Part shown: one piece after another, positions 9,574-17,932 of the stretch | Layout of the letters: the number at the start of each line of letters is the position of its first letter | Position numbering within the stretch: position 1 is the stretch's first letter | Assembly (NCBI RefSeq): GCF_009857445.1 | Contig: NZ_WWCN01000011.1 | Location: 62,001-126,000 of the forward strand | DNA: 64,000 bases | Reading direction: 5' to 3' | From: Duganella flavida | GTDB taxonomy: Bacteria; Pseudomonadota; Gammaproteobacteria; Burkholderiales; Burkholderiaceae_D | Notes under the pieces: model-generated | The model's database searches: none | Told to the model about the DNA's origin: nothing | What the model saw: the letters and a program-made list of their open reading frames with translations, nothing else | Program-made: the position numbers and the translations under genes

Positions 9574-11073
9574 ATGATGCAGTCCACCATATCTACTCTA
9601 CCTCCGTACCTGAGCCTGGCGATCTGGCTCCCGATTGTTTTCGGTCTGATCGTCCTGGCTGTAGGCCGTGACAGCAACGCGGGCTTTACCCGCGTGCTGA
9701 CCCTGATCGGTTCCATCGTCAGCTTCGGCGCGACGATCCCGCTGATCACCAACTTTGACAATGCCGCCCACGGCATGCAGTTCGTCGAAAAAGCGCCGTG
9801 GATCGAGCGCTTCAATATCTGGTACTCGCTGGGTATCGACGGCCTGTCGCTGTGGTTCGTGCCGCTGACCGCCTTCATCACCATCATCGTGGTGATCTCG
9901 GCCTGGCAAGTGATCCAGAAGCGCGTCGCTCAATACATGGGCGCGTTCCTGATCCTGTCCGGCATCATGATCGGCGTGTTCACCGCCACCGACGGCCTGC
10001 TGTTCTACTTCTTCTTTGAAGCGACCCTGATCCCGATGTACATCATCATCGGTATCTGGGGCGGCGAGAACCGCGTGTATGCGTCGTTCAAGTTCTTCCT
10101 GTACACCTTCTTCGGCTCGCTGCTGACGCTGGTTGCCATCGTCTACCTGTACAACGTGACCGGTAGCTGGGACATCCTGTACTGGCACAAAACGCCGCTG
10201 ACGATGAAAGAACAGATCTTCATCTTCCTGGCCTTCTTCATGGCGTTTGCCGTGAAAGTACCGATGTTCCCGGTCCACACCTGGCTGCCGGACGTCCACG
10301 TGGAAGCGCCAACCGGCGGTTCCGCTGTGCTGGCTGCGATCATGCTGAAACTGGGTGCTTACGGCTTCCTGCGTTTCTCGCTGCCGATCACCCCGGACGC
10401 ATCGCACTACCTGTCGGGCTTTGTGATTACCCTGTCGCTGATCGCCGTGATCTACGTCGGCCTGGTGGCACTGGTACAGAAAGACATGAAAAAGCTGGTC
10501 GCCTACTCGTCGATCGCGCACATGGGCTTTGTGACCCTGGGCTTCTTCGTCTTCAACAACATGGCAGTGCAGGGCGCCATCATGCAAATGATCTCGCACG
10601 GTTTCGTGTCGGGCGCAATGTTCCTGTGCATCGGCGTGCTGTACGACCAGGCACACTCACGCAACATCGCCGACTACGGTGGTGTGGTCAACAAGATGCC
10701 TAAGTTTGCTGCCTTCTTCATCCTGTTCTCGATGGCCAACTGCGGCCTGCCAGCAACCTCCGGTTTCGTCGGCGAGTTCATGGTGATCCTGGGCGCTACC
10801 CAGTACAACTTCTGGATCGGCCTGCTGGCAGCAACGGCGCTGATCTTCGGTGCAGCGTACTCGCTGTGGATGGCCAAGCGCGTCATCTTCGGCAAAGTGG
10901 CTAACCACCACGTGGCGGAACTGGTCGACCTGAACGGTCGCGAGTTCTTCATGCTGGGTATCCTGGCTGTTGCAACGCTGTACATGGGCCTGTACCCAGC
11001 ACCATTCACCGACACGATGCAAACCTCGGTCGCTGACCTGCTGGCGCACGTCGCACACAGCAAGCTGCCTTAA
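9574..11073 (+). CDS. nuoM: NADH-quinone oxidoreductase subunit M
   Basis: This is the second antiporter-like proton channel subunit (499 residues, about 14 transmembrane helices). Conserved segments are FFFEATLIPMYIIIGIWGG (with the key membrane glutamate), FAVKVPMFPVHTWLPDVHVEAPTGGSAVLAAIMLKLGAYG (the lysine and the discontinuous helix) and ISHGFVSGAMF. Two ATG codons stand together at 9574 and 9577; the first is given, and the choice changes only one residue. It is 31 bases after nuoL and 19 bases before nuoN. Confidence 0.97.
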   Translation: MMQSTISTLPPYLSLAIWLPIVFGLIVLAVGRDSNAGFTRVLTLIGSIVSFGATIPLITNFDNAAHGMQFVEKAPWIERFNIWYSLGIDGLSLWFVPLTAFITIIVVISAWQVIQKRVAQYMGAFLILSGIMIGVFTATDGLLFYFFFEATLIPMYIIIGIWGGENRVYASFKFFLYTFFGSLLTLVAIVYLYNVTGSWDILYWHKTPLTMKEQIFIFLAFFMAFAVKVPMFPVHTWLPDVHVEAPTGGSAVLAAIMLKLGAYGFLRFSLPITPDASHYLSGFVITLSLIAVIYVGLVALVQKDMKKLVAYSSIAHMGFVTLGFFVFNNMAVQGAIMQMISHGFVSGAMFLCIGVLYDQAHSRNIADYGGVVNKMPKFAAFFILFSMANCGLPATSGFVGEFMVILGATQYNFWIGLLAATALIFGAAYSLWMAKRVIFGKVANHHVAELVDLNGREFFMLGILAVATLYMGLYPAPFTDTMQTSVADLLAHVAHSKLP

Positions 11074-11092
11074 GTAGAACGGAAACACATAA

Positions 11093-12607
11093 ATGATTAC
11101 ACCTAATCCACAAGACGCCGCAAACGTCGTGAACCTGGTCCCGGCGTATGCCGAGGTCGCGCTGCTGATCGGTGCTTCTGCCATCCTGTTGATCGACATG
11201 TTCCTGTCCAAGGCACAGCGTTCGATCACCTACGTGCTGTCCCTGCTGACGCTGCTGGTTTGCGCCGGCTTCAGCTACTGTGACTTCGCTTCGGGCTCGA
11301 CGGTCTATACCTTCCACGGTATGTTCGTCTCCGATCCGATGGCCAACCTGCTGAAACTGTTCACCTACCTGACCGTGGGTATGACGCTGGTGTATTCGCG
11401 CCAGTATGCTGACGACCGCGGCATGTTGTCCGGTAACCTGGGCGGCGAGTTCTACGTGTTGGCGCTGTTCGCCATGCTGGGCCAGCTGATCATGATCTCG
11501 GGCTCGAACTTCCTGTCGATCTACCTGGGCGTGGAACTGATGTCGCTGTCGCTGTACGCGCTGGTGGCACTGCGCCGCGACAACCACAAAGCGACCGAAG
11601 CTGCGATGAAGTACTTCATCCTGGGCGCACTGGCGTCGGGCTTCCTGCTGTACGGTATCTCGATGCTGTACGGCGCGACCGGCACGCTGGACATCCGTGG
11701 CGTTTCGGCTGCTGTGGCTGCCGGCACCATCAAGCCGACCATCCTGGTATTCGGTATCGTATTCCTGGTGGCTGGCCTGGCCTTCAAACTGGGCGCCGTA
11801 CCATTCCACATGTGGGTACCGGACGTCTACGATGGTTCGCCAACTGCGGTGACCCTGCTGCTGGGCGGCGCGCCTAAGATCGCTACCTTCGCTATCTGCA
11901 TCCGCCTGCTGGTGGAAGGCCTGCTGCCGATGGCATTCGACTGGCAGCAAATGCTGCTGGTGCTGGCTGTGCTGTCGCTGGCGATCGGTAACCTGACCGC
12001 TATCGCGCAGACCAACATCAAGCGTATGCTGGCTTACTCGACCATCGCTCAAATCGGCTTCGTGCTGCTGGGCCTGCTGTCGGGCGTGGCTGGCACCACC
12101 GACCGTACCGGCATCGCTGCTGCGTACAGCGGCGCCATGTACTACGTGATCACCTATGTGCTGACCACCGTTGGCACCTTCGGCACCTTGATGCTGCTGT
12201 CGCGCGCCGGTTTCGACGCCGATAACATCAGCGACTTCAAAGGCCTGAGCAAGCGTAGTGGCTGGTTCGCAGTGGTCATGACCATCCTGCTGTTCTCGCT
12301 GGCTGGCGTGCCTCCGATGATGGGTTTTGCTGCCAAGTTCGCCGTGCTGAACTCGGTGCTGGGCACTGGCCAGATCTGGCTGACCGTGTTCGCAGTGATG
12401 TTCTCGCTGATCGGCGCGTTCTACTACCTGCGCGTTATCAAACACATCTGGTTCGATGAGCCAGAAGATAACACCCCGCTGGCAGCATACGGTGACGTCA
12501 AGCTGGTCCTGAGCCTGAACGGCCTGGCCATCGTGGCACTCGGCGTACTGCCTGGCCCGCTGCTGGCAGCGTGCCTGACCGCCATCAAGGTAACCCTCGC
12601 TACCTGA
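11093..12607 (+). CDS. nuoN: NADH-quinone oxidoreductase subunit N
   Basis: This is the third antiporter-like subunit of the membrane arm (504 residues). Visible family features are IYLGVELMSLSLYALVAL (membrane glutamate), FKLGAVPFHMWVPDVYDGSPTAVTLLL and AYSTIAQIGFVLLGLL. It ends in TGATG, with the stop overlapping by one base the ATG of the DUF2818 gene, which therefore reads as the last gene of the operon. Length and motifs are normal. Confidence 0.97.
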   Translation: MITPNPQDAANVVNLVPAYAEVALLIGASAILLIDMFLSKAQRSITYVLSLLTLLVCAGFSYCDFASGSTVYTFHGMFVSDPMANLLKLFTYLTVGMTLVYSRQYADDRGMLSGNLGGEFYVLALFAMLGQLIMISGSNFLSIYLGVELMSLSLYALVALRRDNHKATEAAMKYFILGALASGFLLYGISMLYGATGTLDIRGVSAAVAAGTIKPTILVFGIVFLVAGLAFKLGAVPFHMWVPDVYDGSPTAVTLLLGGAPKIATFAICIRLLVEGLLPMAFDWQQMLLVLAVLSLAIGNLTAIAQTNIKRMLAYSTIAQIGFVLLGLLSGVAGTTDRTGIAAAYSGAMYYVITYVLTTVGTFGTLMLLSRAGFDADNISDFKGLSKRSGWFAVVMTILLFSLAGVPPMMGFAAKFAVLNSVLGTGQIWLTVFAVMFSLIGAFYYLRVIKHIWFDEPEDNTPLAAYGDVKLVLSLNGLAIVALGVLPGPLLAACLTAIKVTLAT

Positions 12608-12912
12608 TGGATACCTCCAGCGCCGGCTGGTTGGTGATCGCGATTGCAATCGCGGCTGCCAACCTGCCGTTCTTCAACGACAAAGTCTTCGCGCTGCTGC
12701 CGGGTAAATGGCAGCGCAAGCCGCTGTATGTGCGGCTGCTGGAAATGGCAGCGCTGTACTTTGTCGTTGGCTTCATTGGCTTCACCCTCGAAGACCAAAT
12801 TGGCACGCGGTTCCCGCAAGTCAAAGAGTTCTACATGATTACCGTGCCGCTGTTCGTGGTGCTTGGTTTCCCCGGTTTCATCGTCCGCTACCTGCGCAAG
12901 GCTCACGGCTGA
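12607..12912 (+). CDS. DUF2818 family membrane protein at the end of the nuo operon
   Basis: This is a small protein of 101 residues with three predicted membrane segments (about residues 7-25, 43-60 and 74-93) and a basic C terminus (RYLRKAHG). I recognise it as DUF2818, a family that is commonly the last nuo gene in Burkholderiales. The ATG at 12607 overlaps the nuoN stop (TGATG), so coupled translation is likely. A complex I accessory or assembly role is inference from position only; the family has no assigned biochemical function that I know of. Confidence 0.85.
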   Translation: MDTSSAGWLVIAIAIAAANLPFFNDKVFALLPGKWQRKPLYVRLLEMAALYFVVGFIGFTLEDQIGTRFPQVKEFYMITVPLFVVLGFPGFIVRYLRKAHG

Positions 12913-12945
12913 TACACTATCGTTCTTCAACGATGTGGAGCAGTG

Positions 12946-13497
12946 ATGGACAATCTCAAAGAAACGCATGTAGACGGTGAACTGGTCTACCAAGGCCACT
13001 TCCTCAAAGTCCAGCGCGACACCATACAACTCCCCGACGGCAAGCGCACTGCGCGCGAATACATCCTGCATCCTGGTGCGGTGGTGATTTTGCCGCTGCT
13101 CGATGACGGCACGGTGCTGATGGAGCGCCAATATCGCTATCCACTGCGCGACGTGTTCATTGAATTCCCAGCCGGGAAAATCGACAAGGGTGAAGACACA
13201 CTGGTCGCGGCCAAGCGCGAGTTGGAAGAAGAAACCGGCTACAGCGGCGGCGAGTGGCAGTTCGTCACCAAGATCCATAATGCGATTGCGTATTCTGACG
13301 AGCATCTCGACCTGTATCTCGCTCGCGGCTTGAAGGCCGGCGCTTCCAGGCTGGACGAAGGCGAATTCCTGGAGACCTTCACCGCCACCATCGACGAGCT
13401 GCTGGAGTGGGTACGCACCGGTAAAATCACCGACGTGAAAACCGTGATCGGCATCTTCTGGCTGGAGAAGCTGCGCGCGGGCGACTGGAAACTATGA
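12946..13497 (+). CDS. Nudix hydrolase, ADP-ribose pyrophosphatase type
   Basis: This 183-residue protein has a complete Nudix box, G77-x5-E83-x7-R91-E92-L-x-E95-E96-x-G98, which binds the divalent metal used to cleave a nucleoside diphosphate linked to another group. The region before the box (RQYRYPLRDVFIEFPAG) resembles ADP-ribose pyrophosphatases of the NudF type. The ATG at 12946 is preferred over a GTG at 12943 because GGAG ends five bases before it. A short hairpin, ATCGTT-CTTC-AACGAT (12919-12934), lies just upstream of the ribosome-binding site. The stop overlaps the next gene by four bases. The substrate is inferred from similarity, not shown. Confidence 0.88.
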   Translation: MDNLKETHVDGELVYQGHFLKVQRDTIQLPDGKRTAREYILHPGAVVILPLLDDGTVLMERQYRYPLRDVFIEFPAGKIDKGEDTLVAAKRELEEETGYSGGEWQFVTKIHNAIAYSDEHLDLYLARGLKAGASRLDEGEFLETFTATIDELLEWVRTGKITDVKTVIGIFWLEKLRAGDWKL

Positions 13498-14180
13498 AAA
13501 CCGTTTTGGCTCTTGTTGGCTTGCTCGCCGTTGGTGGTGTGCAGGCGGCGGAGCGCACGCCGTTCCAGATACGCTGCGAGGACTCGATCAGCAAAACTGT
13601 GTCGGTGCTGTCGTCGCAGCAGAACGGTTTCACCATCAACAACCAATTGCCATACCACGCGCTGACCGTTAAAGCCGGTAGCATGGACAACCGCATGGAG
13701 ACGCTAGGCCTCACCGTGACCAAGGGCCTGTACAAGGTCAAGCTGGGCGGGCCGGTGCTGCAGGATGCGGCCAGCGGCTACGAGTGCATCGCGCCGAAGG
13801 TGGATGTGTCGTTGAATTATTCGCCGGTGCTGATCTACGTCGGCAACGAGTTCGCGCCCGGTACGTGCCCCTACAAAGAGATCCTTGAACACGAACAGCG
13901 CCATCTTAAAGCCTATATGGACAACCTGGCGCGCGTGGAAAAAGTGGTGACGGAAGCTCTGAATAAACGCTTCGCCGGACAGCCGATGTATGCGCCGTCT
14001 GGCACCGCCATGTCGGCGCTGGAACATGAGATCAGCAGCACGTGGTTCCCGTTCATTCAAAGCGAATTCGATAAAGGCAAAATCGAGCAGGCCAAGATCG
14101 ACACACCGGAAGAATACGCCCGCTTGGGCAAGACCTGTAATGGCGAGATCGCGGACATCATCGCGCGACGCCGCAGATAA
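13494..14180 (+). CDS. Exported protein with HExxH-like motif, DUF922-like
   Basis: This 228-residue protein starts with a signal peptide (about residues 1-19, cleavage after VQA). The central segment KEILEHEQRHLKAYMDNLARV contains HEQRH, which fits the HExxH zinc-binding pattern, and the surrounding layout resembles DUF922-type putative zinc-dependent proteases. It has Cys pairs consistent with a periplasmic location. Its ATG overlaps the Nudix stop by four bases. Family assignment and proteolytic activity are tentative: the HEQRH motif is visible, but a third metal ligand cannot be assigned with certainty. Confidence 0.6.
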   Translation: MKTVLALVGLLAVGGVQAAERTPFQIRCEDSISKTVSVLSSQQNGFTINNQLPYHALTVKAGSMDNRMETLGLTVTKGLYKVKLGGPVLQDAASGYECIAPKVDVSLNYSPVLIYVGNEFAPGTCPYKEILEHEQRHLKAYMDNLARVEKVVTEALNKRFAGQPMYAPSGTAMSALEHEISSTWFPFIQSEFDKGKIEQAKIDTPEEYARLGKTCNGEIADIIARRRR

Positions 14181-14188
14181 AGAAAGTT

Positions 14189-14896
14189 ATGACGAAATAT
14201 TTTGCACTGCTGCCAGCCGCCGGTGTCGGCGCGCGCATGGCGGCGAATGGGCCGAAACAATATCTGACCGTGGGCGGCAAGCCGATGCTGCGCCACGCGG
14301 TTGACGCCTTCCGCGCGTCGCCGCTGGTGGCGCACACCTATGTGGTGGTCAGTCCCGATGATGGCGTAATTGATTCCGTGTTGCCGGCCGATCTGGATGG
14401 CGTGACGGTCCTGCGCTGCGGCGGTGCGACACGCATGGACTCCGTGCTGAACGGCCTGCGCGCGCTTGACGGCCAGCTTGCCGATGGTGACATGGTCATG
14501 GTCCACGACGCCGCGCGACCCGGTCTGACGCCAGCGCTGATCGCGCGCCTGATCGAAGGTGTTGGCGACGACCCCGCTGGCGGCCTGCTTGCCTTGCCAG
14601 TGGTCGACACCATGAAGCGCAGCGCGCCCGGAGCCGAAGGTGCGAGCGTCAGCGCAGCGACCGTGCCACGCAACGGCCTGTGGTCCGCACAAACGCCGCA
14701 AATGTTCAGCTACGCGCTGCTGCTGCGTGCCTTGGGCAGCGCCCCCGATGCCAACGCCATCACCGATGATGCCAGCGCCGTCGAGATACTCGGCTACGCG
14801 CCACGGCTAGTCGAAGGCCATCCACGAAATTTAAAAGTAACGCTGCCAGCGGATATCCGCATCGCCGAGATGTACCTGGCTAACAAGGAAGACTAA
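14189..14896 (+). CDS. ispD: 2-C-methyl-D-erythritol 4-phosphate cytidylyltransferase
   Basis: IspD joins CTP and MEP to give CDP-ME, the third step of the non-mevalonate isoprenoid pathway, in the cytoplasm. The 235-residue protein shows the N-terminal nucleotide-binding motif [18 protein letters not shown] (Gly loop, Arg and Lys), VHDAARPG and ITDDAS...VEG...NLKVT, all standard IspD landmarks. It lies two bases before ispF, and this pair order is common in proteobacteria. It starts nine bases after the preceding stop. Confidence 0.97.
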   Translation: MTKYFALLPAAGVGARMAANGPKQYLTVGGKPMLRHAVDAFRASPLVAHTYVVVSPDDGVIDSVLPADLDGVTVLRCGGATRMDSVLNGLRALDGQLADGDMVMVHDAARPGLTPALIARLIEGVGDDPAGGLLALPVVDTMKRSAPGAEGASVSAATVPRNGLWSAQTPQMFSYALLLRALGSAPDANAITDDASAVEILGYAPRLVEGHPRNLKVTLPADIRIAEMYLANKED

Positions 14897-14898
14897 AC

Positions 14899-15387
14899 AT
14901 GAGCAAACTCCCATTCCGCATCGGCCAAGGCTATGATTGCCACGCGCTGGTGGAAGGCCGCAAGCTGATCATCGGCGGCGTCGATATTCCTCACCACGTC
15001 GGCCTGCTGGGGCACTCGGATGCCGACGTGCTGCTGCACGCTATCACCGATTCGATCCTGGGCGCCGCCGCGTTAGGCGATATCGGCAAACACTTCCCGG
15101 ACACCGATCCTGAATTCAAAGGCGCGGATTCGCGCAAGCTGCTGAAGGAAGCGGCAAAGCGCGTAGTGGCGACCGGCTACAGCATCGGCAACATCGACTG
15201 CACCATCATCGCCCAGCGTCCGAAAATGGCGCCGCACATCACGACCATGCGCGCCAACATCGCCGAAGATTTGGGCGTGGACATCAGCCAGATCAACGTC
15301 AAAGCCAAAACCAACGAAAAGCTGGGCTACCTTGGCCGCGAAGAAGGCATCGCCGCCGAATCGGTCGCGCTGCTGATTGCCATTTAA
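14899..15387 (+). CDS. ispF: 2-C-methyl-D-erythritol 2,4-cyclodiphosphate synthase
   Basis: IspF converts CDP-ME 2-phosphate to MEcPP with release of CMP. The protein has 162 residues, the usual size. Metal and substrate motifs are visible: GYDCHAL (Asp and His zinc ligands), [26 protein letters not shown] and HFPDTDP. The third zinc ligand is the His in the GHSD segment. It follows ispD after two bases and is probably co-transcribed with it. The inverted-repeat element begins three bases after the stop. Confidence 0.97.
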   Translation: MSKLPFRIGQGYDCHALVEGRKLIIGGVDIPHHVGLLGHSDADVLLHAITDSILGAAALGDIGKHFPDTDPEFKGADSRKLLKEAAKRVVATGYSIGNIDCTIIAQRPKMAPHITTMRANIAEDLGVDISQINVKAKTNEKLGYLGREEGIAAESVALLIAI

Positions 15388-15389
15388 CC

Positions 15390-15567
15390 ATTCGGGGTCA
15401 GCTCTGTCATTTGGACAAGCGTGGACAATCTTTGAGAAATATCAAAACATTTCGTCTAATTCTGGGGCAGATCTCGTAGTCGGATTTGTAGCAGGAGCAG
15501 AGCCGAAGGATTTGAGATATCTCAATTGTCGTTCCTGCTTGTCCAAATGACAGAGCTGACCCCGAAT
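15390..15567. repeat. 178-bp element with perfect 31-bp terminal inverted repeats
   Basis: The left arm (15390-15420, beginning ATTCGGGGTCAGCTCTG) is an exact reverse complement of the right arm (15537-15567). The complementarity continues imperfectly inward (GGACAAGC..GACAAT..TGAG on each side). The centre codes for nothing obvious. The outer TTCGGGGTCAG / CTGACCCCGAA ends resemble the GGGGTCAG-type repeats spread by REP-associated tyrosine transposases or MITE-like elements; that assignment is from memory of the family, not a search. It sits between ispF and a small unknown gene and could act as a bidirectional terminator when transcribed. Confidence 0.8.
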
Positions 15568-15583
15568 TTCTTGAGGAGTTATG

Positions 15584-15886
15584 ATGGCACGCGATATTTA
15601 TGCTTATCGGCAGTTGGTGGTGGAGTCGGTGGAGGAGGGCGGACGGGTGGTGATGCGGCCGGCGTCTGGCCAGGCTTATGCCACTGATCTGAATGTGCAT
15701 TGCTCGCGTCACTTGAGTGACACGAGCGTTTATCCGCTTGGGACTGTCTTTCTGGTCAACGCTAAATTAACTGATCGCCTCGGCGGCGATCAGTATCTCT
15801 ACGTTTGGCATGGCGATGAAATCAAGGTGCTGTCGGACAGTGAGGCCGAGGTGTTTCTCGGCGCTTACCGTCGCGTTCGTCTTTAA
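15584..15886 (+). CDS. Small unknown protein
   Basis: I do not recognise this 100-residue protein. It has no signal peptide and no membrane segment; it is mixed alpha/beta-like with two histidines and one cysteine (VHCSRHLSDTS) and ends in RRVRL. GAGGAG at 15573-15578 lies five bases before the ATG at 15584, which is therefore preferred over the ATG at 15581. The inverted-repeat element ends 16 bases upstream of the start, so transcription would have to begin inside it or read through it. The 3' end overlaps the convergent MFS gene by four bases. The good ribosome-binding site and normal codon use support a real gene. Confidence 0.7.
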   Translation: MARDIYAYRQLVVESVEEGGRVVMRPASGQAYATDLNVHCSRHLSDTSVYPLGTVFLVNAKLTDRLGGDQYLYVWHGDEIKVLSDSEAEVFLGAYRRVRL

Positions 15887-17127
15887 TGCACGGCGTGCAG
15901 TTTGACTGATGGCTGGCCGTCATCTTTGGCCCACACGGCAATCAGTACTGCCATGGCCAGCGCCAGCGCGCCACCCAGTGCCATCGCACCTGACACACCA
16001 GTGTGATCGACCGTCATGCCGCCCACCAGCGCACCGCTGGCCAGCGCGATCTGCACGATCGAGACGAACACCGCGCCACCGCTTTCCATCGCATGCGGCG
16101 CCGCCTGGAAGATCCAGGTCTGCACCGAGATCGGCATCATGCCAAAGCCCACGCCCCACACCACCACCAGCGCCGTTGCCGCCCACGCATTTGCGCCCAG
16201 CAGCGGCAGCGCGCCGATCGCCACGCCCAGCGTGATACCGGTGACGATCAGCGAGGTGCGCACGCTACGCGCCACCAGCGTACCGCCGATCAGGTTACCG
16301 ACGAAGCCGGCCGCGCCATACGCCAGCAGCAGGGTGCTGATGGTGGTCGCGCCCAAGTGCGTCACCTGGCTGAGGAAGGGCGTGATGTAGGTGTACGCCG
16401 AGAACTGGCCAAGGAACACCAGTACGGTCGCCAGGATGCCCAGCCGCGCTTTTGATACGCGCAGCAGTTCCGGCAGCTGGCGGAAGGTGATGGCTTTTTC
16501 CGGCGGCAGTTTGGGCAGCAGATACATCTGCGTCAGCAGTACCAGTAGGCCGACCACACCGGCTGCTTCGAAGGCGGTGCGCCAGCCGAACAGTTCGCCG
16601 ATGAAGGCGCCTGCCGGCACGCCGGCCACGGTGCCGACCGAGACGCCAGCAAACACCACCGCAGTGGCGCGCGTCGCCGCTTCCGGCGATACCAGCCGCG
16701 TACTGAGCGCCGGACCGATGGCCCAGAAACCGCCGACACCGATGCCCAGCAGCGCACGTCCGATCAGGATCAGCGGGAAGGAGTGCGATAGCGCGACCAG
16801 TGCATTCGACAGCACCAGCGTCGCAGTCAGGCCCCAGATCACGTAGCGGCGATCGGTCTTGCCGACGCCGACGGTAACCAGCACAGCCGCCAGCGCCGCC
16901 ACCAGGCCGGGCACGGTGACCATCATGCCGGCGATGCCTTCGGTGACACCCAGCTCGGCGGCGATGGCAGGCAGCAGGCCGACCGGCAGGAATTCAGTAG
17001 TCACCAGCGCAAAAGCGCCAATGGCGACCGATAGCACGGCTAGCCACGGCGAACCATGCGGCGGACGAACGGGGGTGTTAGTGGGAGAGGACGCTTCCTC
17101 GCGGAGCGCATTGTTTTGGTTTTGCAT
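15883..17127 (-). CDS. MFS transporter, DHA1 drug/sugar exporter type
   Basis: This 414-residue inner-membrane protein has about 12 hydrophobic helices. The N-terminal helix GAFALVTTEFLPVGLLPAIAAELGV and the GVGKTDRRYV loop (motif A position) are typical of the DHA1 group that contains AraJ, NepI and YdhP-like exporters. It is transcribed divergently from a TetR regulator with a 100-base intergenic region, the usual arrangement for an exporter controlled by its neighbour. A near-consensus promoter for it is seen at 17179-17207. The substrate cannot be told from sequence. A second, related DHA1 protein lies at 33931-35142. Confidence 0.88.
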   Translation of the reverse strand: MQNQNNALREEASSPTNTPVRPPHGSPWLAVLSVAIGAFALVTTEFLPVGLLPAIAAELGVTEGIAGMMVTVPGLVAALAAVLVTVGVGKTDRRYVIWGLTATLVLSNALVALSHSFPLILIGRALLGIGVGGFWAIGPALSTRLVSPEAATRATAVVFAGVSVGTVAGVPAGAFIGELFGWRTAFEAAGVVGLLVLLTQMYLLPKLPPEKAITFRQLPELLRVSKARLGILATVLVFLGQFSAYTYITPFLSQVTHLGATTISTLLLAYGAAGFVGNLIGGTLVARSVRTSLIVTGITLGVAIGALPLLGANAWAATALVVVWGVGFGMMPISVQTWIFQAAPHAMESGGAVFVSIVQIALASGALVGGMTVDHTGVSGAMALGGALALAMAVLIAVWAKDDGQPSVKLHAVH

Positions 17128-17166
17128 GACGAATTCCTTAGATCGGTAAAAATGCTTGAGTTTTTT

Positions 17167-17207
17167 ACTGGTCGGTTCATAATGTCGGTTGGGAAGTACT
17201 TTGTCAA
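17167..17207 (-). promoter_or_regulatory. Promoter and candidate TetR operator for the MFS gene
   Basis: On the reverse strand TTGACA (17207-17202), a 17-base spacer and CATTAT (17184-17179) form a near-consensus sigma-70 promoter directed at the MFS gene. A direct repeat GTCGGTT occurs at 17171-17177 and 17184-17190, and ACTGGTCGGT (17167-17176) resembles half-palindromic TetR-family sites; both overlap the promoter. A weaker forward promoter (TTGAGT 17156-17161, 18 bases, TAATGT 17180-17185) could drive tetR. Operator function is inference. Confidence 0.6.
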
Positions 17208-17227
17208 TGAATTTTTAACCGAATGGT

Positions 17228-17824
17228 ATGAAAGAGCGAAAAATCGGCCGCCCACGCACCTTTGATGCGGACAATGCGCTGGAAAAGGCCATGAAAGTGT
17301 TCTGGGAGAAGGGCTACGAAGGCAGCTCGCTGCCCGAGTTGACCGAGGCCATGGGGATGAACCGTCCCAGCCTGTATGCCGTCTTTGGCAACAAGGAGAA
17401 TCTGTTCCGGCTGGCCCTGGAGCGCTACGGCGCCACGCACGATCCGCTGTTCGACGCCGCGCTGGAGCTGAAAACCGCGCACGCCGTGGTCGAGCACTTC
17501 CTGCGCGGTAACGCCGACGCCCAGACCGAGGAAGAAGCGCCGCACGGCTGCCTGGTCATCAACGGCGCGTTGGTCTGCAGTGATGACGCGCTGCCGATCC
17601 GCAATTCTCTGATCGAACGCCGGGCAGCTGCCGAGGTGCGCCTGCGCGAACGCTTCGAGCGCGCCAAGGTAGAGGGCGACTTGCCGGCCGATTTCTGCGC
17701 CAGCCAGATGGCGCGCTACGTGATGACGGTGTCCAACGGCATGGCCGTACAGGCCGCCGCCGGTGCGACCCGCAAGCAGCTGCAGGAAGTGGTGGACCAG
17801 GTGCTGCGCGGCTGGCCCGCATAA
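17228..17824 (+). CDS. TetR/AcrR family transcriptional regulator
   Basis: This 198-residue protein has an N-terminal helix-turn-helix (about residues 10-55: GRPRTFDADNAL...FWEKGYEGSSLPELTEAMGMNRPSLYAVFGNKENLF), which is the TetR signature, followed by a helical ligand-binding domain with a TetR_C-like segment (GCLVINGALVCSDD). It is divergent from the MFS exporter and probably represses it, responding to a compound the pump exports. Three cysteines in the C-terminal domain are noticeable but not diagnostic. No classic Shine-Dalgarno is seen before the ATG. Confidence 0.9.
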   Translation: MKERKIGRPRTFDADNALEKAMKVFWEKGYEGSSLPELTEAMGMNRPSLYAVFGNKENLFRLALERYGATHDPLFDAALELKTAHAVVEHFLRGNADAQTEEEAPHGCLVINGALVCSDDALPIRNSLIERRAAAEVRLRERFERAKVEGDLPADFCASQMARYVMTVSNGMAVQAAAGATRKQLQEVVDQVLRGWPA

Positions 17825-17869
17825 TTGCGTTGCTTTTCACATACAAATTTTGTCAATATGAAATTTATA

Positions 17870-17897
17870 TTGCAAATTTGAAATTGAAGGGTACAAT
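17870..17897 (+). promoter_or_regulatory. Possible promoter of the PEP-CTERM gene
   Basis: Within a markedly AT-rich stretch, TTGCAA (17870-17875), 16 bases and TACAAT (17892-17897) could form a sigma-70 promoter 36 bases before the ATG at 17933. The motif is a visual match only; AT-rich DNA gives such matches easily. Confidence 0.35.
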
Positions 17898-17932
17898 GCT
17901 TTCATCGTACTCACCTCTTCAGGAAGCCCACC

